Assembly: GCA_023105745.1 (NCBI GenBank)
Contig: JALGQZ010000011.1
Coordinates: forward strand, 49,586,698-49,650,697
Length of the DNA: 64,000 nucleotides
Reading direction: 5' to 3'
Source: Austropuccinia psidii
Lineage: Eukaryota > Basidiomycota > Pucciniomycetes > Pucciniales > Sphaerophragmiaceae
Below are positions 47,542 through 60,900 of this stretch, piece by piece. Numbering within the stretch: position 1 is the stretch's first letter; each line of letters starts with the position of its first letter. The position numbers and the translations under genes are program-made. The notes under the pieces are model-generated. The model worked only from the letters and a program-made list of their open reading frames with translations. It was not told the origin of the DNA and searched no databases.

Positions 47542-50500
47542 TGTGAGCCTTAGAGGTAGTTTCATACACCCCAAAGACCACAAATAATAAAACAAGATAC
47601 AATTATAAATAAGATAAATTTATTTATATTATTAAAAAAACCAAAATATAAATATAAATTTATACACAAAAATAAAAAATTTAATCAAAATTTGAAAATA
47701 CAATGACATTGAAATTGAAAATTGTGAAAACACATTTTTACTTCAAAAAAGTAAGTAAAAATGGATTTTTAACAAAATTACTGGAATTAAAACATTTTTG
47801 GAAAATATTTAAATAAAAATCATTATAACTTTTTATCCAATAAATAAACATATTAAAATTGGTTCACCATTGGATTCCTCATAAAAAATAAGGTGGGGTC
47901 ACCTCTGGGTGAAATTCCTGTAACTCAACTCTAAATAAGCTTAAATTAAGTTTTTAGTATTTTCTGTATAAAAATTGAAAGTCCTTGCAACTTTGAGCTA
48001 ATTCACACCACATGTGGTGTTAACCATAAATTTTTGTGTTAAAATTGAGGTGTGGTGTGTAGTTTATAAGCTATGAGTAATTGACATATTTTCAATTGAA
48101 ATGTCAAAATGTGGGCATGTATTAAATAAGTGAACTGTAATTTAAATATGAGGTATCAATTATTACAGTTCTTTAGCCGTAAAACTAAATTTAATTGCAT
48201 CTTCAAATTAGAAGTATATTACATGATGGAGAATTGAAGAAACAATAAATTGGAAAGATTAATTTTGGAGGGGGAAAAGGAATCTTGGCTTCAAGGGAGC
48301 CAGACCCCCAAATTTCTTTCTGACAGGTATGAGATGTCAAACTCCATGCAAAAGCTCATCACTTATTTCCTGGAATTGAGTCACAGGGTCTGTGACTAAA
48401 TTGATGATGAGTTTTTGATACAACCAGGGCAGTTTTAACTGTTGCCAAGAGGGTAAAACTACCCTTAAGATAAAACAGTCATTTTCAAAACAGCTTGAAC
48501 TTGTTCTTACATCTCTTACACACATTCTGTAAGGTTTGACTATGAAACAATAAGTAAAAATTACTAATATTTTACTTATTGTACTATTAATGTCCTTATA
48601 AATGAAAGAAATAAGATAAAAATAGTTATAATAATAAAGAATTATTATAATTATGGTGTAAAAATAATTATATTATTAAATAAATATGATAATATAATTT
48701 ATATTATAAAAAAATAATATAATAAGTAAATATATTAATATAAGATAATTAATATATTTAAAAGCACTTTATTATTGTTACCAACAAATAATAAAGGCGT
48801 AAAAAATTGTTTTTCATTAATAAAAAACAATTAATAACAATAATATTACTAATATTAAATTTATAAATTAATATAAATACTATTTATATCAATTATAGGA
48901 TTAATAAAGTAATAATAGAGAAAAATGATTATAATAAGAGAAATAACCTACTTTTAATGCTTAATATAATAACTTTGAATACTTTTACGCCTAAAAATGT
49001 AAATACAACTTATTTAAATTGTAGTTACAATAAAATTTAAGAGAAATTACAATTTTTCTTGATTTTACGTGGAATAGAGGTTTTTTAAGAGAAATTTAAA
49101 CAAAACAATTAAATAATTGCAATAATCACGTCAGAGACAATGATTATAATAAGATTATCTTTGGTCTTTAATAATATAAAGGTTTTATATATAAAGAATA
49201 AAGAAATTACCTTTTTATTTAATGTTTTGTAAGCATCTGAGGGGAAAACAGAGTAAAAAGAGCTCTATTTATGGTAAATACCTCCCTCCTAGAGTCCAGC
49301 AGGCTTCTAGTAGATGTGAACTGATGCTTTCTACTAGAATTAATCAATATTTTAAGGCTTGGTGATGATTACATCATGATCAAACCATCTTACCTCATAA
49401 TTACACCATCATTTAAAGTTATCACTGTAACTTTAAGTTTGATGACGTCATAGGCTTGGCAGAAGCCTAAGCTTTGTGGCTTTTATTAGTATTAATCATA
49501 TTATAATAGTATTCACTAGTTTCATCACTTATATGACTGTTAAACTTAAAATAAGATTACAGTGAGTGATCTTAAATAATCAAATTTAAGCTTAATCTTT
49601 GATCATTAATATCTCTTAAGTTATAAATGATACAGCTATTCTGAGAGTGAATTATGATAGCTTGGCATTTCCGTATTACACTTCCAAGAGCATTTCATTA
49701 CATCATCAAAACTCTATTTTTGATGATTTTTCTTGTAACTCATCTTTTCTGTCGAAATTTAATATTTTGAACTTCAAACCCTGATTTCAAGGGGTTATAC
49801 CTTGAATATTATAATAGAAAATACATCATTATTCACGAACAAGCTAGTAGAATCCAACTGCCATTTTTTGCAAGTTTGGACCACTTCCACAACAAAGTGG
49901 TCAACAGCTCTATTGATTTTAATCAATAATCCATTACAGGTTTTAACCTTGCTTATAGCTTGTGAAATAAAGTTCATTTCTGTATTCCTACAGTCATTAT
50001 GTGGTTACTTTATTTTTTGTCCATTACTCTATCATGTATATTTCAAAAGATATTAGCTAAACTCCTTGAATATATGCGTTGACCAAAAAAGTGCATATAT
50101 TCAGCTTAACTCCTTAAGTATTGGCTTTGGAGATTAGCCCTTAATTGTTTTATGTGTAGATTTTTATGGAGAATCCAATGATAACATTTATTTCACATGT
50201 TGTTTCATTGGTATTTGAAATAATTAAGGATTCATGTTTTTTATAAGGTATTATTACTTATAACTCATTAAATATTGACTTTACAGATATGCCATAAAAA
50301 TGGTATATGTGTATTTTACCATGGGGAATCCAATGGTGTAATTTATTTCAAATGTTATTCATTGGTGTTTAAGTTAAACCAATTTTTATGCCTATATATG
50401 GCACTTTTATAGTTTTAAGGTAATTATTTTTAAAGGTATAATTATTTTGAATATTTCTTGTAACCGTTTTGGGTATGTGGTCATATCTCAAAGGTTCACA

Positions 50501-51344
50501 CATTCTGACGTGTTTTGAAGGCTTAAAGTAAGGTATTACTATAGCAATGGCTGATTCAAAGGTCTAAAATGACTGAAAATAGCAAAAAATGGCTAAAACC
50601 AGCCCTTTTTTGGCCCAAACCATGGTTCAATGATGCCATAATTGGCTTTTCTGTTGTCAGATTGTTTCTCACAGATAACAAGAGTAAATTTCACCTTTTT
50701 AGTAAGAAAATTGGTGGTTATAAAAGAATTTCTTCTTTGCCCCACTTTTCTCTGAAGGTTAGAATCTTTTCCTTTTATAATTAGTTTATACACTGTCAAA
50801 CCAATCAATAAAATATTCCAACCAACCTTTTTTTAAATCATCTTAAAACTTTTAACCATGTCAAAAAATTACTATAATCATTTTTTGTAACTCTTATAAT
50901 CAATTTTACCCTTGAACCACCCCATAGGTGAATTAAATCATCTTTCATCACTGTTGGCTTTGTCACTTTGTTTCCAAATTCACTCTGGTCACTTTTGGGC
51001 ATGTTTTCTCTTTAATAATATTCCTAAAGCTTTTGTTCTTATATTAATTTCCTTCTTTTTGTTTCTCAATTGATTCCAATTAAAATTGGTCTTGAAGAGA
51101 TTTCTTTTGTAGCCTTAAATATCTCTTGTAGAGTATTTTTGGATAAATCTTTATTGTTTGTAAAACAATAAATTTTTATTATATTATTGTTTTATACTTA
51201 TAAAGTTAAAAACAATAAAATTGGTGTGTTTTCTCTTTACAAATGCTATTTCTTACTATTTTTCAAAGAATTCTACCTTATACAAATTTTGAGGATGGGA
51301 AGAGTACTTGATATTTTATCAAAGTTTCATATCCACACCTTACA
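47542..51344 (+). repeat. B 3' LTR, split by family-C LTR C2
   Basis: It starts TGTGAGCCTTAGAGGTAG and ends ATATCCACACCTTACA. Excluding C2 and one target copy it is about 1825 bp, like the solo LTR (1846). The two halves match the solo LTR on either side of CACATTCT (46070). No coding content is expected; short frames inside are chance. Confidence 0.9.
48528..50500 (-). mobile_element. C2: family-C LTR inserted in the B 3' LTR
   Basis: 1973 bp with TG...CA ends (TGTAAGGTTTGACTATGAAA on the plus strand, ending TCTCAAAGGTTCACA). It is flanked by a perfect 5-bp duplication CATTC (48523-48527 and 50501-50505). The plus-strand left end matches the reversed ends of C1 and C3 (CTATGAAAC block), and its right end shares GGGTATGT with them; the middle is strongly diverged. 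There is no coding region, so it is a solo LTR. Orientation follows from the terminal similarity to family B. Confidence 0.85.
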
Positions 51345-53341
51345 TGCTTTGTGTCCTCTAATGGCCTTCTTGAAGTCCTACACATTACCCCCCATGGCAG
51401 ATAGATTGACACCCTTGAATACCTTCCTTTTAAAATGGGATTGAGGGCTAGTTACTTATCTCAGATGAAATATTTGGATCATGAGATTGACACCATTGGG
51501 ATTCTGAGGAAAAAGGCTATAGAATTGTGGATAACACCATTTATGGCACTTGTGGTGTTCTTGGCCAAATTCAGTTGTTTGGCCATTTTGGCAATGAGGG
51601 AACTTATGGCCTAAATTGGTCTAGATGGTCCAAAGGCATTTTCCTCCTTTAATTTAGTACAAAGGGGTCCTGGGGCATCCTACAGACTTCAGCACATGGT
51701 TTATGGTCTACATATCATAGTACACTGTGGCAGCTTCTCTGGGGTGGGATTGAAATGAGGCAGTACCTGGAGGGAGAAATTGCTGGTAACTATTTTTGAA
51801 TTTATGATAAGTCCTGTAACCAAGAGTTAAAATTCTTACTTCCTGACTCTCCTAAAGATACTGAAAAAAATTTCCTTGGAGCTCACAAACCAAAGGAAAT
51901 TGGTAAGTGGCTTCAAAAGTAAGAAGATTAATTCAGTATCCTCTAATCAAACCTATTCAATAGATAAGAGCCTAGAATAAATGGTTCAGTAATACAGTAA
52001 ATTGAACACTTTTAGGGTATTGTTTTTTTGTAAATTTTGGTTAGTCTTTCTGCTTTTGAGTCATCTTGAAAATTTTAGTTTTATGGATTGTTGAATTTTT
52101 TAGATTAGCTTTTTTGAAGTTGAGTATTCATACTAGTGATAAGGATATTTTTAAAAGATTTTTTGTGATTTAATTAACTGTTTATTATGCTTTCAGAACC
52201 AATGAATGTAAAGAATTTTTGGTTATCAAGGGTAAGTCAGGGAAATTGAGGTATTGGATACAGGCAAGATAATTTGGATTTATGATTTTGGGTGTTGGAT
52301 AAGCTTATGATGATTTAGAGTTATAGATGAATATATTAATGGATTCTTTTTAGTAATGAATAATTCCAATTAGTCTTGGATACTGGGTAACTTTCTAAAA
52401 TACTATACTTCCTCTGAGCTTAGCCAATGGGTAAGTAGAAATAATAATATAATTCTGGGCTTTCTTGCAGTTAAGGGATTAATTATGCCTGTTCTTATAG
52501 CTTGTAGGTGATATAATGTGCATTAATAGGGTAAAAACAGAGATTTGGGAGGAGAGAAGCCCTCTTTTTAAACCTTTTGAGAACCCAGGAGGCCCTCCAT
52601 AGAAGATCTATTTCCCTTTTATTGTATCATGTGACTTGATTTTGGTGAGTTTTCTCCTTTAAGAAAGTCATTTGATGGTGTTGACTGTTGAGATTATGCA
52701 GGTTTTGCTTTGCATTGAAGGTATAATTGATGATTTTGGTTTTTTTGACTGTTTAACTGTCCTTCATGAAGAGGTTTTATTAATACTTTGTTTCTTTGGA
52801 GCTTACTAGTTGGCTGTTGAATTTATAAAAGGCGTATTTCCATTTCATAAGGGGAAAATGGTGTGATTTTTAAGCTGATTGGTGAGCTTGTGTAAGGGGT
52901 TCTCATTGAATTAAAGGGATATTATGTAATACTTTAGCTGTTGGAATTTTGGAGTGGCTATGAAATATCTGTTGAATCCATGCAAGGATGTTGTGCAAAG
53001 GCTGACTGTTGAGCTGCCTTTCATAGAGAAAGTTTTTGTATATTTGTCCATTTGACCTTACTGGTCAACTTTTGAATTTGATGTAAGGCTGATAAGGGGT
53101 GTGTTATTTTCTACATTTGGGTATTCTATGCTGTAATTGATTCTTTATATGTAATTTCTGGTGCTACAGAACCATTCCTGTAGCTCTTTTATACGCTGTA
53201 AGCTATAATATTTGAGATTTGTGCATGGAATGGTGGTATGTGTTTAAAGGTTGAATTTTAGCTTGAGAATATCTTTGGTTGTAGTTTTTAGTGTAATCAA
53301 TCATTGTGGATGCTTATTGAGTTTTGTTAATGCTTGTGGGC
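51345..53341. other. Unassigned stretch between B and D
   Basis: Less AT-rich than the flanks. The part at 51440-51620 translates on the plus strand to YLDHEIDTIGILRKKA and ITPFMALVVFLAKF, which weakly recalls the start of an RT domain, but later RT motifs are absent. 52400-53340 could be the decayed 3' LTR of D, since it lies beyond the integrase end; I cannot define its limits. Confidence 0.35.
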
Positions 53342-54620
53342 TTATGGCTGGCCAGTAAAAATTGTATGGCATACCACACCCCCCTCTCCATTTAATGCTG
53401 TCCCCAGAACTCCATGTGAAAGTTCAAAATTAATCTTCCAATTATTTTCTTCCTTTATTATTTTCTCTTCATTGAAAAGCTCATCCTCAGATCTGATGTC
53501 TTCTGCTCCCTCCATGATTTTTCCTCTAGCATAGAGCTTCTTTACCTGAGATTCTGCAAGCCTTCTGGTTAATTTGGTTCCATCTAGTTCCTCCAGCTCA
53601 TAAGATCCATTGTTAATTTTCTTTATTATCCTATCGGATCTATTCCATTGATTCTTCAAGAGGGACTCCCAGTTGTATTCAAGGGTTTTGCTTTAGACCA
53701 AGACTAACTCTCCTGGATTGAGTGGTGATCTGAGTTGATGTGCCATTCTTCTATCCCAATGTTTTATGTATTCCTCTCTCTAGTGCTTCAGGTTTTTGCC
53801 TCGTTCCTTCACATTTACTCTTTTCTTTCCATATTCTTGGCCCTGGTCTCCACTCATTCTTTAGTGGTAAAGAAATTTGCCAATCTATGGACAAAAATGT
53901 CTTTGTTTCAAGTTCAATTGGTAATACTTCTTGCTTTCCAAATAGTAGTTCATAAGGGGAAATTCCAGTTCTCCTTTTAGTGGATATCCTGCCTTCCAAG
54001 GTTACCAATGGTATTTATTTCATCCATTTACCACCATTTTCCCCACACAGCTTGACTAGTGCATCTTTGGGTTGTTTGTGTCCCCTTTCAACTATTCCTT
54101 GGGCTTCTGGGTAGTATGGTATGGTAATCCTCATTCTTGGTCCTTCTTTTTGTAATTATTTTCCACATTCTGGTCCTCCATATACAGTAACCTCTTTTGG
54201 TGACCCATATATTTATATCCATTGTGAGGTAAACCAATCTTCCACTGCTGCTGCTGTTAATTTGGTAAGTCCCACTGTTTCTGGCCATTGTGAGAAATCA
54301 TCCCTGGCCACAGCCATTTACTTCCATCTTCCATATTTGGTATGAACTGCATTCATTCTGATCTTTTCAAATAATTTCATTTTTCTGTAGAAATTTCTTG
54401 TTCTCTTTTTAAGAATGACTCCTCTTTTGGCATACCAGGAATGATTGTACCCATTTCTTTACTGTCTTCTTCATTCCTTCCCGCAAAATCTTTCTTTTAT
54501 TCTTTTTTAAGTTTCATTTTCTCCTTCTTGACCCATATCTTCATTTAATTGCTTCAAAATGTGACTTTGGCCTTCTTAGTTTTAAATTACCAGTTGAGGG
54601 TTTTGGTTGTTTCTTCTTTT
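53342..54620 (-). pseudogene. pol: D integrase remnant
   Basis: On the minus strand, through several shifts: PYYPEAQGIVERGHK near 54080-54125 (the Glu of the catalytic triad), CGENGGKW, LEGRISTKRRTGISPYELLFG (53950-54000), VLPIELETKTF, then SYELEELDGTKLTRRLAE and SQVKKLYARGKIM at 53520-53610. This is the core end and C-terminal part of a Ty3/Gypsy integrase. The style differs from A and B (no chromodomain-like ARKI tail) and resembles another lineage I recall from rust fungi. Stops are dense; inactive. Confidence 0.8.
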
Positions 54621-55400
54621 CAGTTGGCTTTCTTGCAAGAAAAAATTGGGTGATCTTCTTTTAAGCCTTCTTCATTATTATTCCTTTATTCCCTTTGGTC
54701 TTGAAATAGTATTTAGGAAATCTTGCATCCTGTTCCAAAATCCTTCTTTCTTTGTTGGTACTTTCATTCTTGAAATATTTAATGAATTGATGTGTTTGGC
54801 TCCAAACACTGGGTGTGGTTTAATCCAATCCTCCTCTTAATCAAATTTTGAAGACTCTTGATTTTCCTCTTCAGATTCCTTTTGTCTTCTTGATATTCCA
54901 TCTGGAATTGTTAATGTTTTCCCTGGTTTATGGACTAAATCAAAAGTAAAAAGCTGAATAAAATCCACCCATCTTGTTGTGGGGAATCTGGTAGAGGGGT
55001 TATGTTGATAATTTCAATTAATGCCTTGGCATCCACTTTGATTTCAAAATATTGTACCCAGAGGGTGTTTTGAAGTTTCTTGAGAATTCTAGCCACTCTA
55101 TATAGTTCCATTTTGGGTTGTGAGTATTTTCATTCCAGCTTTGAGAAATTTACCAATTCATATAGTACTAGTATGTCTTTTCCTTCTTTATCTTCATGAG
55201 TAAGTACTTCTTTTGAAGACATAAAGCTTGGATCTACTGCTAGCTTAATTCTTTGTGCTCTTTTGCCATAATCCATCTTCTTGAGGGTTATTTCTTCTCC
55301 AACTATCCCTCTGAGTTTATGTAAATCTTATTTTAACTTTCATCCTGGTTCCAATCAACATATTCTCTGGTGAGTCTTCTTAGTGGTGAAGCAATTTTCA
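54621..55400 (-). pseudogene. pol: D RNase H and linker remnant
   Basis: Recognisable minus-strand segments: KLAVDPSF-type start near 55225, ELYRVARILKKLQNTLW, YFEIKVDAKALIEIIN (55020-55060), TRWVDFIQLF, FDLVHKPGKTLTIPDGISRR (54880-54950), then an acidic linker and EEDWIKPHPVFGAKHIN near 54800. This order fits RNase H followed by the RNase H-integrase linker. It carries at least two stops. Confidence 0.8.
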
Positions 55401-56200
55401 ATAAATCTTCAAATAAAATTCTCACATGTGCACAAAACCCAAGGAACCCTCTGATTTCCTTCCTTCTGAGTGGTTCTGGTCAATTTTTGATGGTGTTTAT
55501 TTTTTTCTTCAAGCTTTTTCTTCCTTTTAATTATACTACATGCCCTACTATTTCCAAAACTGGAATACATCTTGCAAATTTAGATCCTGAAATAGTGATT
55601 CCAGCTTCTTTAATCCAAAATAGCCTTTTTCTGGACTTATTCAATATTCCCATATAAATCTGCTGATTGTTAGTTTTTTTGTATTTTCTCTTGGCTTTAA
55701 TGTCATCTTTGTCCTTTCATTCCTCCATCATCAATGAAAATCCCTATACTTTCTGGTATTTCCTCTTGAAGTATCTATGTCATTTGAGCCCGGTATACTG
55801 CTACTGAGCTGGTTTGTCCTTGAGGCAAAATTGCTAGGTGCATTCTTCCAAAGGGTTTTTCAAAGGTAGTGAGTGTTCTTTTATTTATTTCCATTTCCCT
55901 TTCATCATATCCTTCCATAATGTCCCCTAGTCAATAACAGGCGCTTCCTGAAAATGCATCCACAAATTCTTCAATATTAGATGGTAATCCAATATCCTTG
56001 ATTGTGACTTTTCTGAGTTCCTGAAGGTCATGTACAATCCTGAGGTTTCCATTGGATTTGGCCACACAAAGTATTTTGCAGGTATAGCTTGAGGTTTATT
56101 TTTCATAGAGACCAGCACTGATTCTTTACCTTATTAATTCAGTAGATTGAAGGGAAATTGGCTTTGGGATGGGTATGGGTTTCTTCTTCCATGGTTCATG
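55401..56200 (-). pseudogene. pol: D reverse transcriptase remnant
   Basis: Minus-strand reading: NGNLRIVHDLQELRKVTIKD (56000-56060), LPSNIEEFVDAFSGSACY (55940-55990), GDIMEGYDEREME, TFEKPFGRMHLAILPQGQTS (55800-55865), VAVYRAQM, then GIFIDDGG near 55730 with the catalytic Asp pair, and GFLGFCAH in the connection near 55430. The palm motif is FIDD here against YIDD in A1. Stops at several points, including one after CY and one after QMT. Confidence 0.85.
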
Positions 56201-57602
56201 AAGGATTACTGATATCTTGTAGGGTTTCTCATAGGTGTTTAATTAATTCTCTTCCTTATTCACAAAATGCAATTTCATTTCCCCTTAAGGTGATAAACAT
56301 TTTTGAGGAAATTGATTTCTTTATTTGATAACCATCCTGGTGGGCCAAAATTTCCTTCTTGTAGTATTTCATCAGTGATCTTGAGAGTCTTATGAAATAG
56401 TGGTGGGCTTGGTAACAATGCTGTTCCATAAGGGTTTGTTGAAAAAGGTGGTCTTTCCAAAGGTGGAGTAAGATCCCCAGGAATTGTTTAAGGACTGATT
56501 TGTATTTTCTGCTAAAATTTGAGAATCCATTTTTAATTGATTTCTTTTATTTTTTAATGATCCAAGAGTATCTCTAGTATCTTGAAGGCTTTAGGTCCTG
56601 AGAGATTTTTCTTTCAAGACTAAATTTATAGTTTAAGGTCATAAAGTACCTACAGCTACATGTGTAACCCCTGTATATAGGTTATACAAGTCCTGCAGCT
56701 TAAGTCTTTTGGGCACCTCCTGGTTGATCTAGGGGATTATCCTGAGGTTTAATTTCTTTTTTTTGATTCTGTATCCTTCTTGAATGTTTCTCTTTGTTTA
56801 TATTGATGATTTTTCCCATGTTTTTCATGGTTATGTTGGTTATTTCAAGTTCTGATGAGTAATCTCCTTGTTCAAATGTTGATATCTTGAGCTTTCACTT
56901 TCTTCATTTTGGCCAATTTTTTGATAATGATATACATCTTATAGCATCTTATTATCTTCATATTTTCATTAGTTTACAACCCCTTTTCAATTTTAAACAA
57001 GTGAGAAGTTTAGCTTCATTCTAAGGACATGATGGTCCTTCAGCATTTCCACTGAATAGGACAATCTCCACCTCTTTTTTTGGTTTTGTTGTATACATAT
57101 CCCTGTCCAAGCTCCATAGGGGAGCATTTTAGTCTCAATTCTATAGCCTCTTGAGCATTCAAGCTTCTTGAACTCCCAAGGGCAATTTTAGTTACGTTCT
57201 TCTTCTTTATCTTGTTAGCCCATTGTGTTAAAATGTGGGAAAGGTCCATAGCTATTCCAGTTTGAATCTTCCACCATTCCATAAATTTTTTCCATTTAAT
57301 CTGTAAGTCCATAGGGGGTCTTCATACCAGAATTAAAGAAATTTAGAAAATTCTTGATTCCTACAAAATTTCATTCAAAAGGTAATTCTTCCTGGTTTAT
57401 ATAAACAATCTTAAATCTTGATAAATACTCCCTTAAATAAGGTATTCTTTATTAATATTCCATGTTCATTGAGTATATCCATGATCCAAGTATTTTTTGT
57501 CAATGGGAAGTCCTTCAATTCTAAACTCAACCTTTTCAAAGATATGGTGATAAAGCTAATGATAATGAAGAAGTTTTTGATGTATGAGGGCCCCCTCTCC
57601 AT
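56201..57602 (-). pseudogene. D gag/protease region remnant
   Basis: Minus-strand frames follow on from RT without a break in similarity of composition: 56275-56460 (ERPPFSTNPYGTALLPSPP), which looks like the region before RT, and 57040-57312 (WKKFMEWWKIQTGIAMDL, NVTKIALGSSRSLNAQEA). 57411-57602 may be further gag. I could not point to an active-site DSG or a zinc knuckle, so assignment rests on position only. Confidence 0.5.
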
Positions 57603-57934
57603 GTAAAAATCTTGAGTTTGTTTTCAAATTTTAAAAGAGGATATACTGTTATTCCACCAAAACATTCACTATAAAGGATAATTTAATAAGTAAGCTTACC
57701 CACCCCCCATTTTCTGAAGGAACTTTGAGAGAGGTAATAGCAGAGAAAGAAGATTCTTCTTTAGACCTAATTGATGATTATAAACGTTTTTTTGTTTATT
57801 TATTCAGTCCTTCAATTTTCCTTTAAAATCCACAAATCAGAGAAATATTAGTGGAAGTAAATTAAGCTGATGAAAGGCTTTATTTATGACAATCCATAAA
57901 AGTTGGTTTTCTTTGAAGTATTTATAATTCAAAC
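57603..57934. other. No recognised feature
   Basis: A short AT-rich stretch between D and the family-B LTR. A CACCCCCCATTTTC run at 57701 is pyrimidine-rich and could be a reversed PPT remnant of D or B, but nothing nearby confirms it. Confidence 0.35.
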
Positions 57935-60900
57935 TTGTAAGCTGTGGCTATTAAGGCTTGATTAAAAATCAAATACTTCTCCTATCCTCAAAATTTGTAT
58001 AAGGTAAATTTAATTGGAAATAGGAATTTTTAAGAGCTCTAGGAGAAAATACACCAAAATTTCTTTTTTAACTTTTTTGGTATAAATCAATAATGCTATG
58101 AATATGAATTTCTTTACAAACAATAAAAATTTATCCAAAAATACTCTACAAGAGATTTATATTGTAAGGATTTTCTATGAAACTTTTGATAATAGTAACA
58201 ATATCAAGAGCACTATGACTGTCCTCAGTAGAGAAATATAATATAACAAAATATTATAACCACAAACTAAATGTAATCATTAAAAGATAATTATATCAAA
58301 AAAATAAAAGTAATTATTATTATATAACAAAAATATTAATAATTATAATAAATTATAACTATTCTATTATTGTTATAGTCACTGACAGTTATTACAATGA
58401 GAAGTTTAAAGCTCTTAATGAGACAATTACATGTGGAAAAAAGAAATATTTAACCACTTATGAATAATATTAATATTACTTATAAAGAGAAATTATAACA
58501 CACACTGTGCAGATATAATTACTATAGAAGAATTCTATATAATAAAACTAATAATAGATAAAACATTATCAAATTTTATAAGAAAACTTACTTATAATAC
58601 ATAACTAATACAACAAGTCAAATACAACAGTTATTGTATTAAATAATTATTATAGGTTAAAAAAAGCCAAAAATCAATATTTTAAAAGATAAAACAACTT
58701 TTTATATTAAAAAATATGATTAAAGAGTTTTTAAGAGGAATTTGTGGATTTTAAAAGATATTTCAAAGAAAATAATTTTAAAAATGAAATATATTATTGG
58801 TGATTACAACAATAATCTGAATTCTATGATTTCAATTCTTTAATTCAAGATTAATAAAGAACAAAACAACTTAAGAGCTAATTTAATAATAAGATTTTAT
58901 ATGTAATAAAACTTTACCTGTTGAAATGTCTAATGTCATTGGATTCGATTGAATTGATGGACAAAAACAGTGATTAATAGACTCTTTTTATGTCTTCAGA
59001 GCATCTCTCATGATTCATAATGGATATAGAGGGAGTTCTCAGGTCAAAACTGAAAGCCATGCTCAAAAATAAAGCTCTTAACTTAAGGTAGCTTATTTTT
59101 AATTCCAATTTAAAGTAACTGGTGCTATTCTTAACTCCAAGTAGCTTTAATCCTCATTTAAGTTAATTATTTTAAGTTTTAACATAAAATAAGCTTATTT
59201 ATATTAAACTCAATCACATGGAAAACTTACAAATAAAGTTTCAAGCAAAAATCTCTCAAGCTCAATTCTTAATTAATTTTTAAAGAAATCTTAATTTTCT
59301 CTAAGTATAATTAAAATAGTAATTTTCCAGGTCAATTTCCAATTAATCCTGTTTATAAAACATACTTAAAATGTAATTCATACACATATAAAATTTAATT
59401 TTAAGCTTTGTGAAATTTTCAAGCAAATTCATTAAGATTTGGATTTTTAATGAATTTTTGAAGTTATTGCTATTTTTCCACATAAAATAGCAATACACAC
59501 TAAACCTTAACTTTTGATAAGGCTTTGAAGCTTGTAACTTTAAAGCTTTAAGCTTACTTAAGCTTTGACAGCTCTTAAAACTTTAATTTCAAGCTTGGAT
59601 ATTGGGATTTACCCTTTGGAAGCTTGAAATTCCTGTCCAAATTGGGATAAAAACAATTCAAACTTTAACGTTTGATCAAATTCTAATGTTAAAGTTAAAT
59701 CAGATTGAAAATCCTCCAGTAAAGGGTGAAAAACTTTATTGAATCTTTGCAGATCCAGAAAATTGGGTACCCCAGCTCTGTTTGGTATTTTTCCTTTGTC
59801 CCACCTTTTTGCATGGATTTTTCCCTTTATTTATTTAAAGCCATACTATGGCCTTAAAAACTTTGAAATTGAGCCCATGTAGGATTTACATCCTGTATGG
59901 AAAATCCTTAGTCAATTCAGTAAATATACACAACACCTCAATTTTAACTAAAATTTTGGTAAGCTTGCATAAACCTTATGCAACTTTAAATTTAAGCTTA
60001 TTTAAGCTCAAATTTAACAATTTTAAAAAAATGTTAAGAAAGTTACACTACTACTATGAGATTCTTAAATCTTCCAATAACCTAAGAAATAAGCATTTTT
60101 GGGTATAACACCCTATGGGTGTACCCTAGGTTGTTTTTGGTGTAGAATCCAAAAATGATATAATAATTATAAATTTGTGTATCCAAACAAAATTTATACT
60201 TATTTTTTGTTATTTTTATTTTAATTTCAACTGCAAAGTCTGTGCAAGACTAAATCAGCTGTTTATAAAGCTATTTGTGGCCTTATGGGTATGTCATATA
60301 TAACTGACAGGCTTACATTTATGACTATAAAGAAATTTCTTCAAGAGCAATTTCAATTGGAATTAATTGAGAGAATAAATTCAGGAAATTGATATCAAAA
60401 GAAGTCTCTCAAAAGAATATTAAAGAGAAAAAATATCAAAAAGTGACTAGAGTGAATTTGGAAACAAAACGACAAAGCTAACAGTGATGAAAGATGCTTT
60501 AATTTCACTCTTGGGGTGGTTCAAGGGGAAAAATGATTACAAGAGCTATAAATAATTAGTATAATTATTCTTCAATGTGCTCAAAAGTTTCAAAATGTTT
60601 TAAGAATGGTTTTTGCATTCTTTTATGGATTGGTATAACAGTGTTTAAACCAATTATAAAAGGACAAGATTCCAAGATAAAGAGAAAAGTGGGGCAAAGA
60701 ATGAATTCTTATATAGCCATAAATTCTCATAACCTAGAATTAGAACTTACTCTAATCAGTCTTTAGAAACACAAAAACAAAAGGAAAGCCAATTATGGAA
60801 TCATTAAACCCTGGTTTGGCCCAAAAAAGAGCTTGCTTTAGCCATCTTTATAGTAATACTTGATTTAAAACATTCATAGCATGTCACACATTGTGTAAGA

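Larger units (their letters stand above)
43120..51344 (+). mobile_element. B: Ty3/Gypsy element, 3' half, with two nested LTRs
   Basis: It begins inside RT next to A2 and continues through RNase H, integrase, PPT (47530-47541) and a 3' LTR. Inside it are a solo LTR of the same family (45070-46915) and a family-C LTR (48528-50500). The coding part is related to A1 (same order and many shared motifs) but the LTRs differ completely, so it is a sister family. The 5' half is absent: either A2 replaced it or it lay beyond the truncated side of A2. Many stops; inactive. Confidence 0.88.

Noticed and set aside
48528..50500. DNA transposon with an 11-bp target duplication (CACACATTCTG on both sides) and weak inverted ends
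   Set aside because: Setting the ends at TG...CA gives a clean 5-bp duplication CATTC, and the ends match the family-C LTRs C1 and C3; the longer match includes LTR bases by chance.
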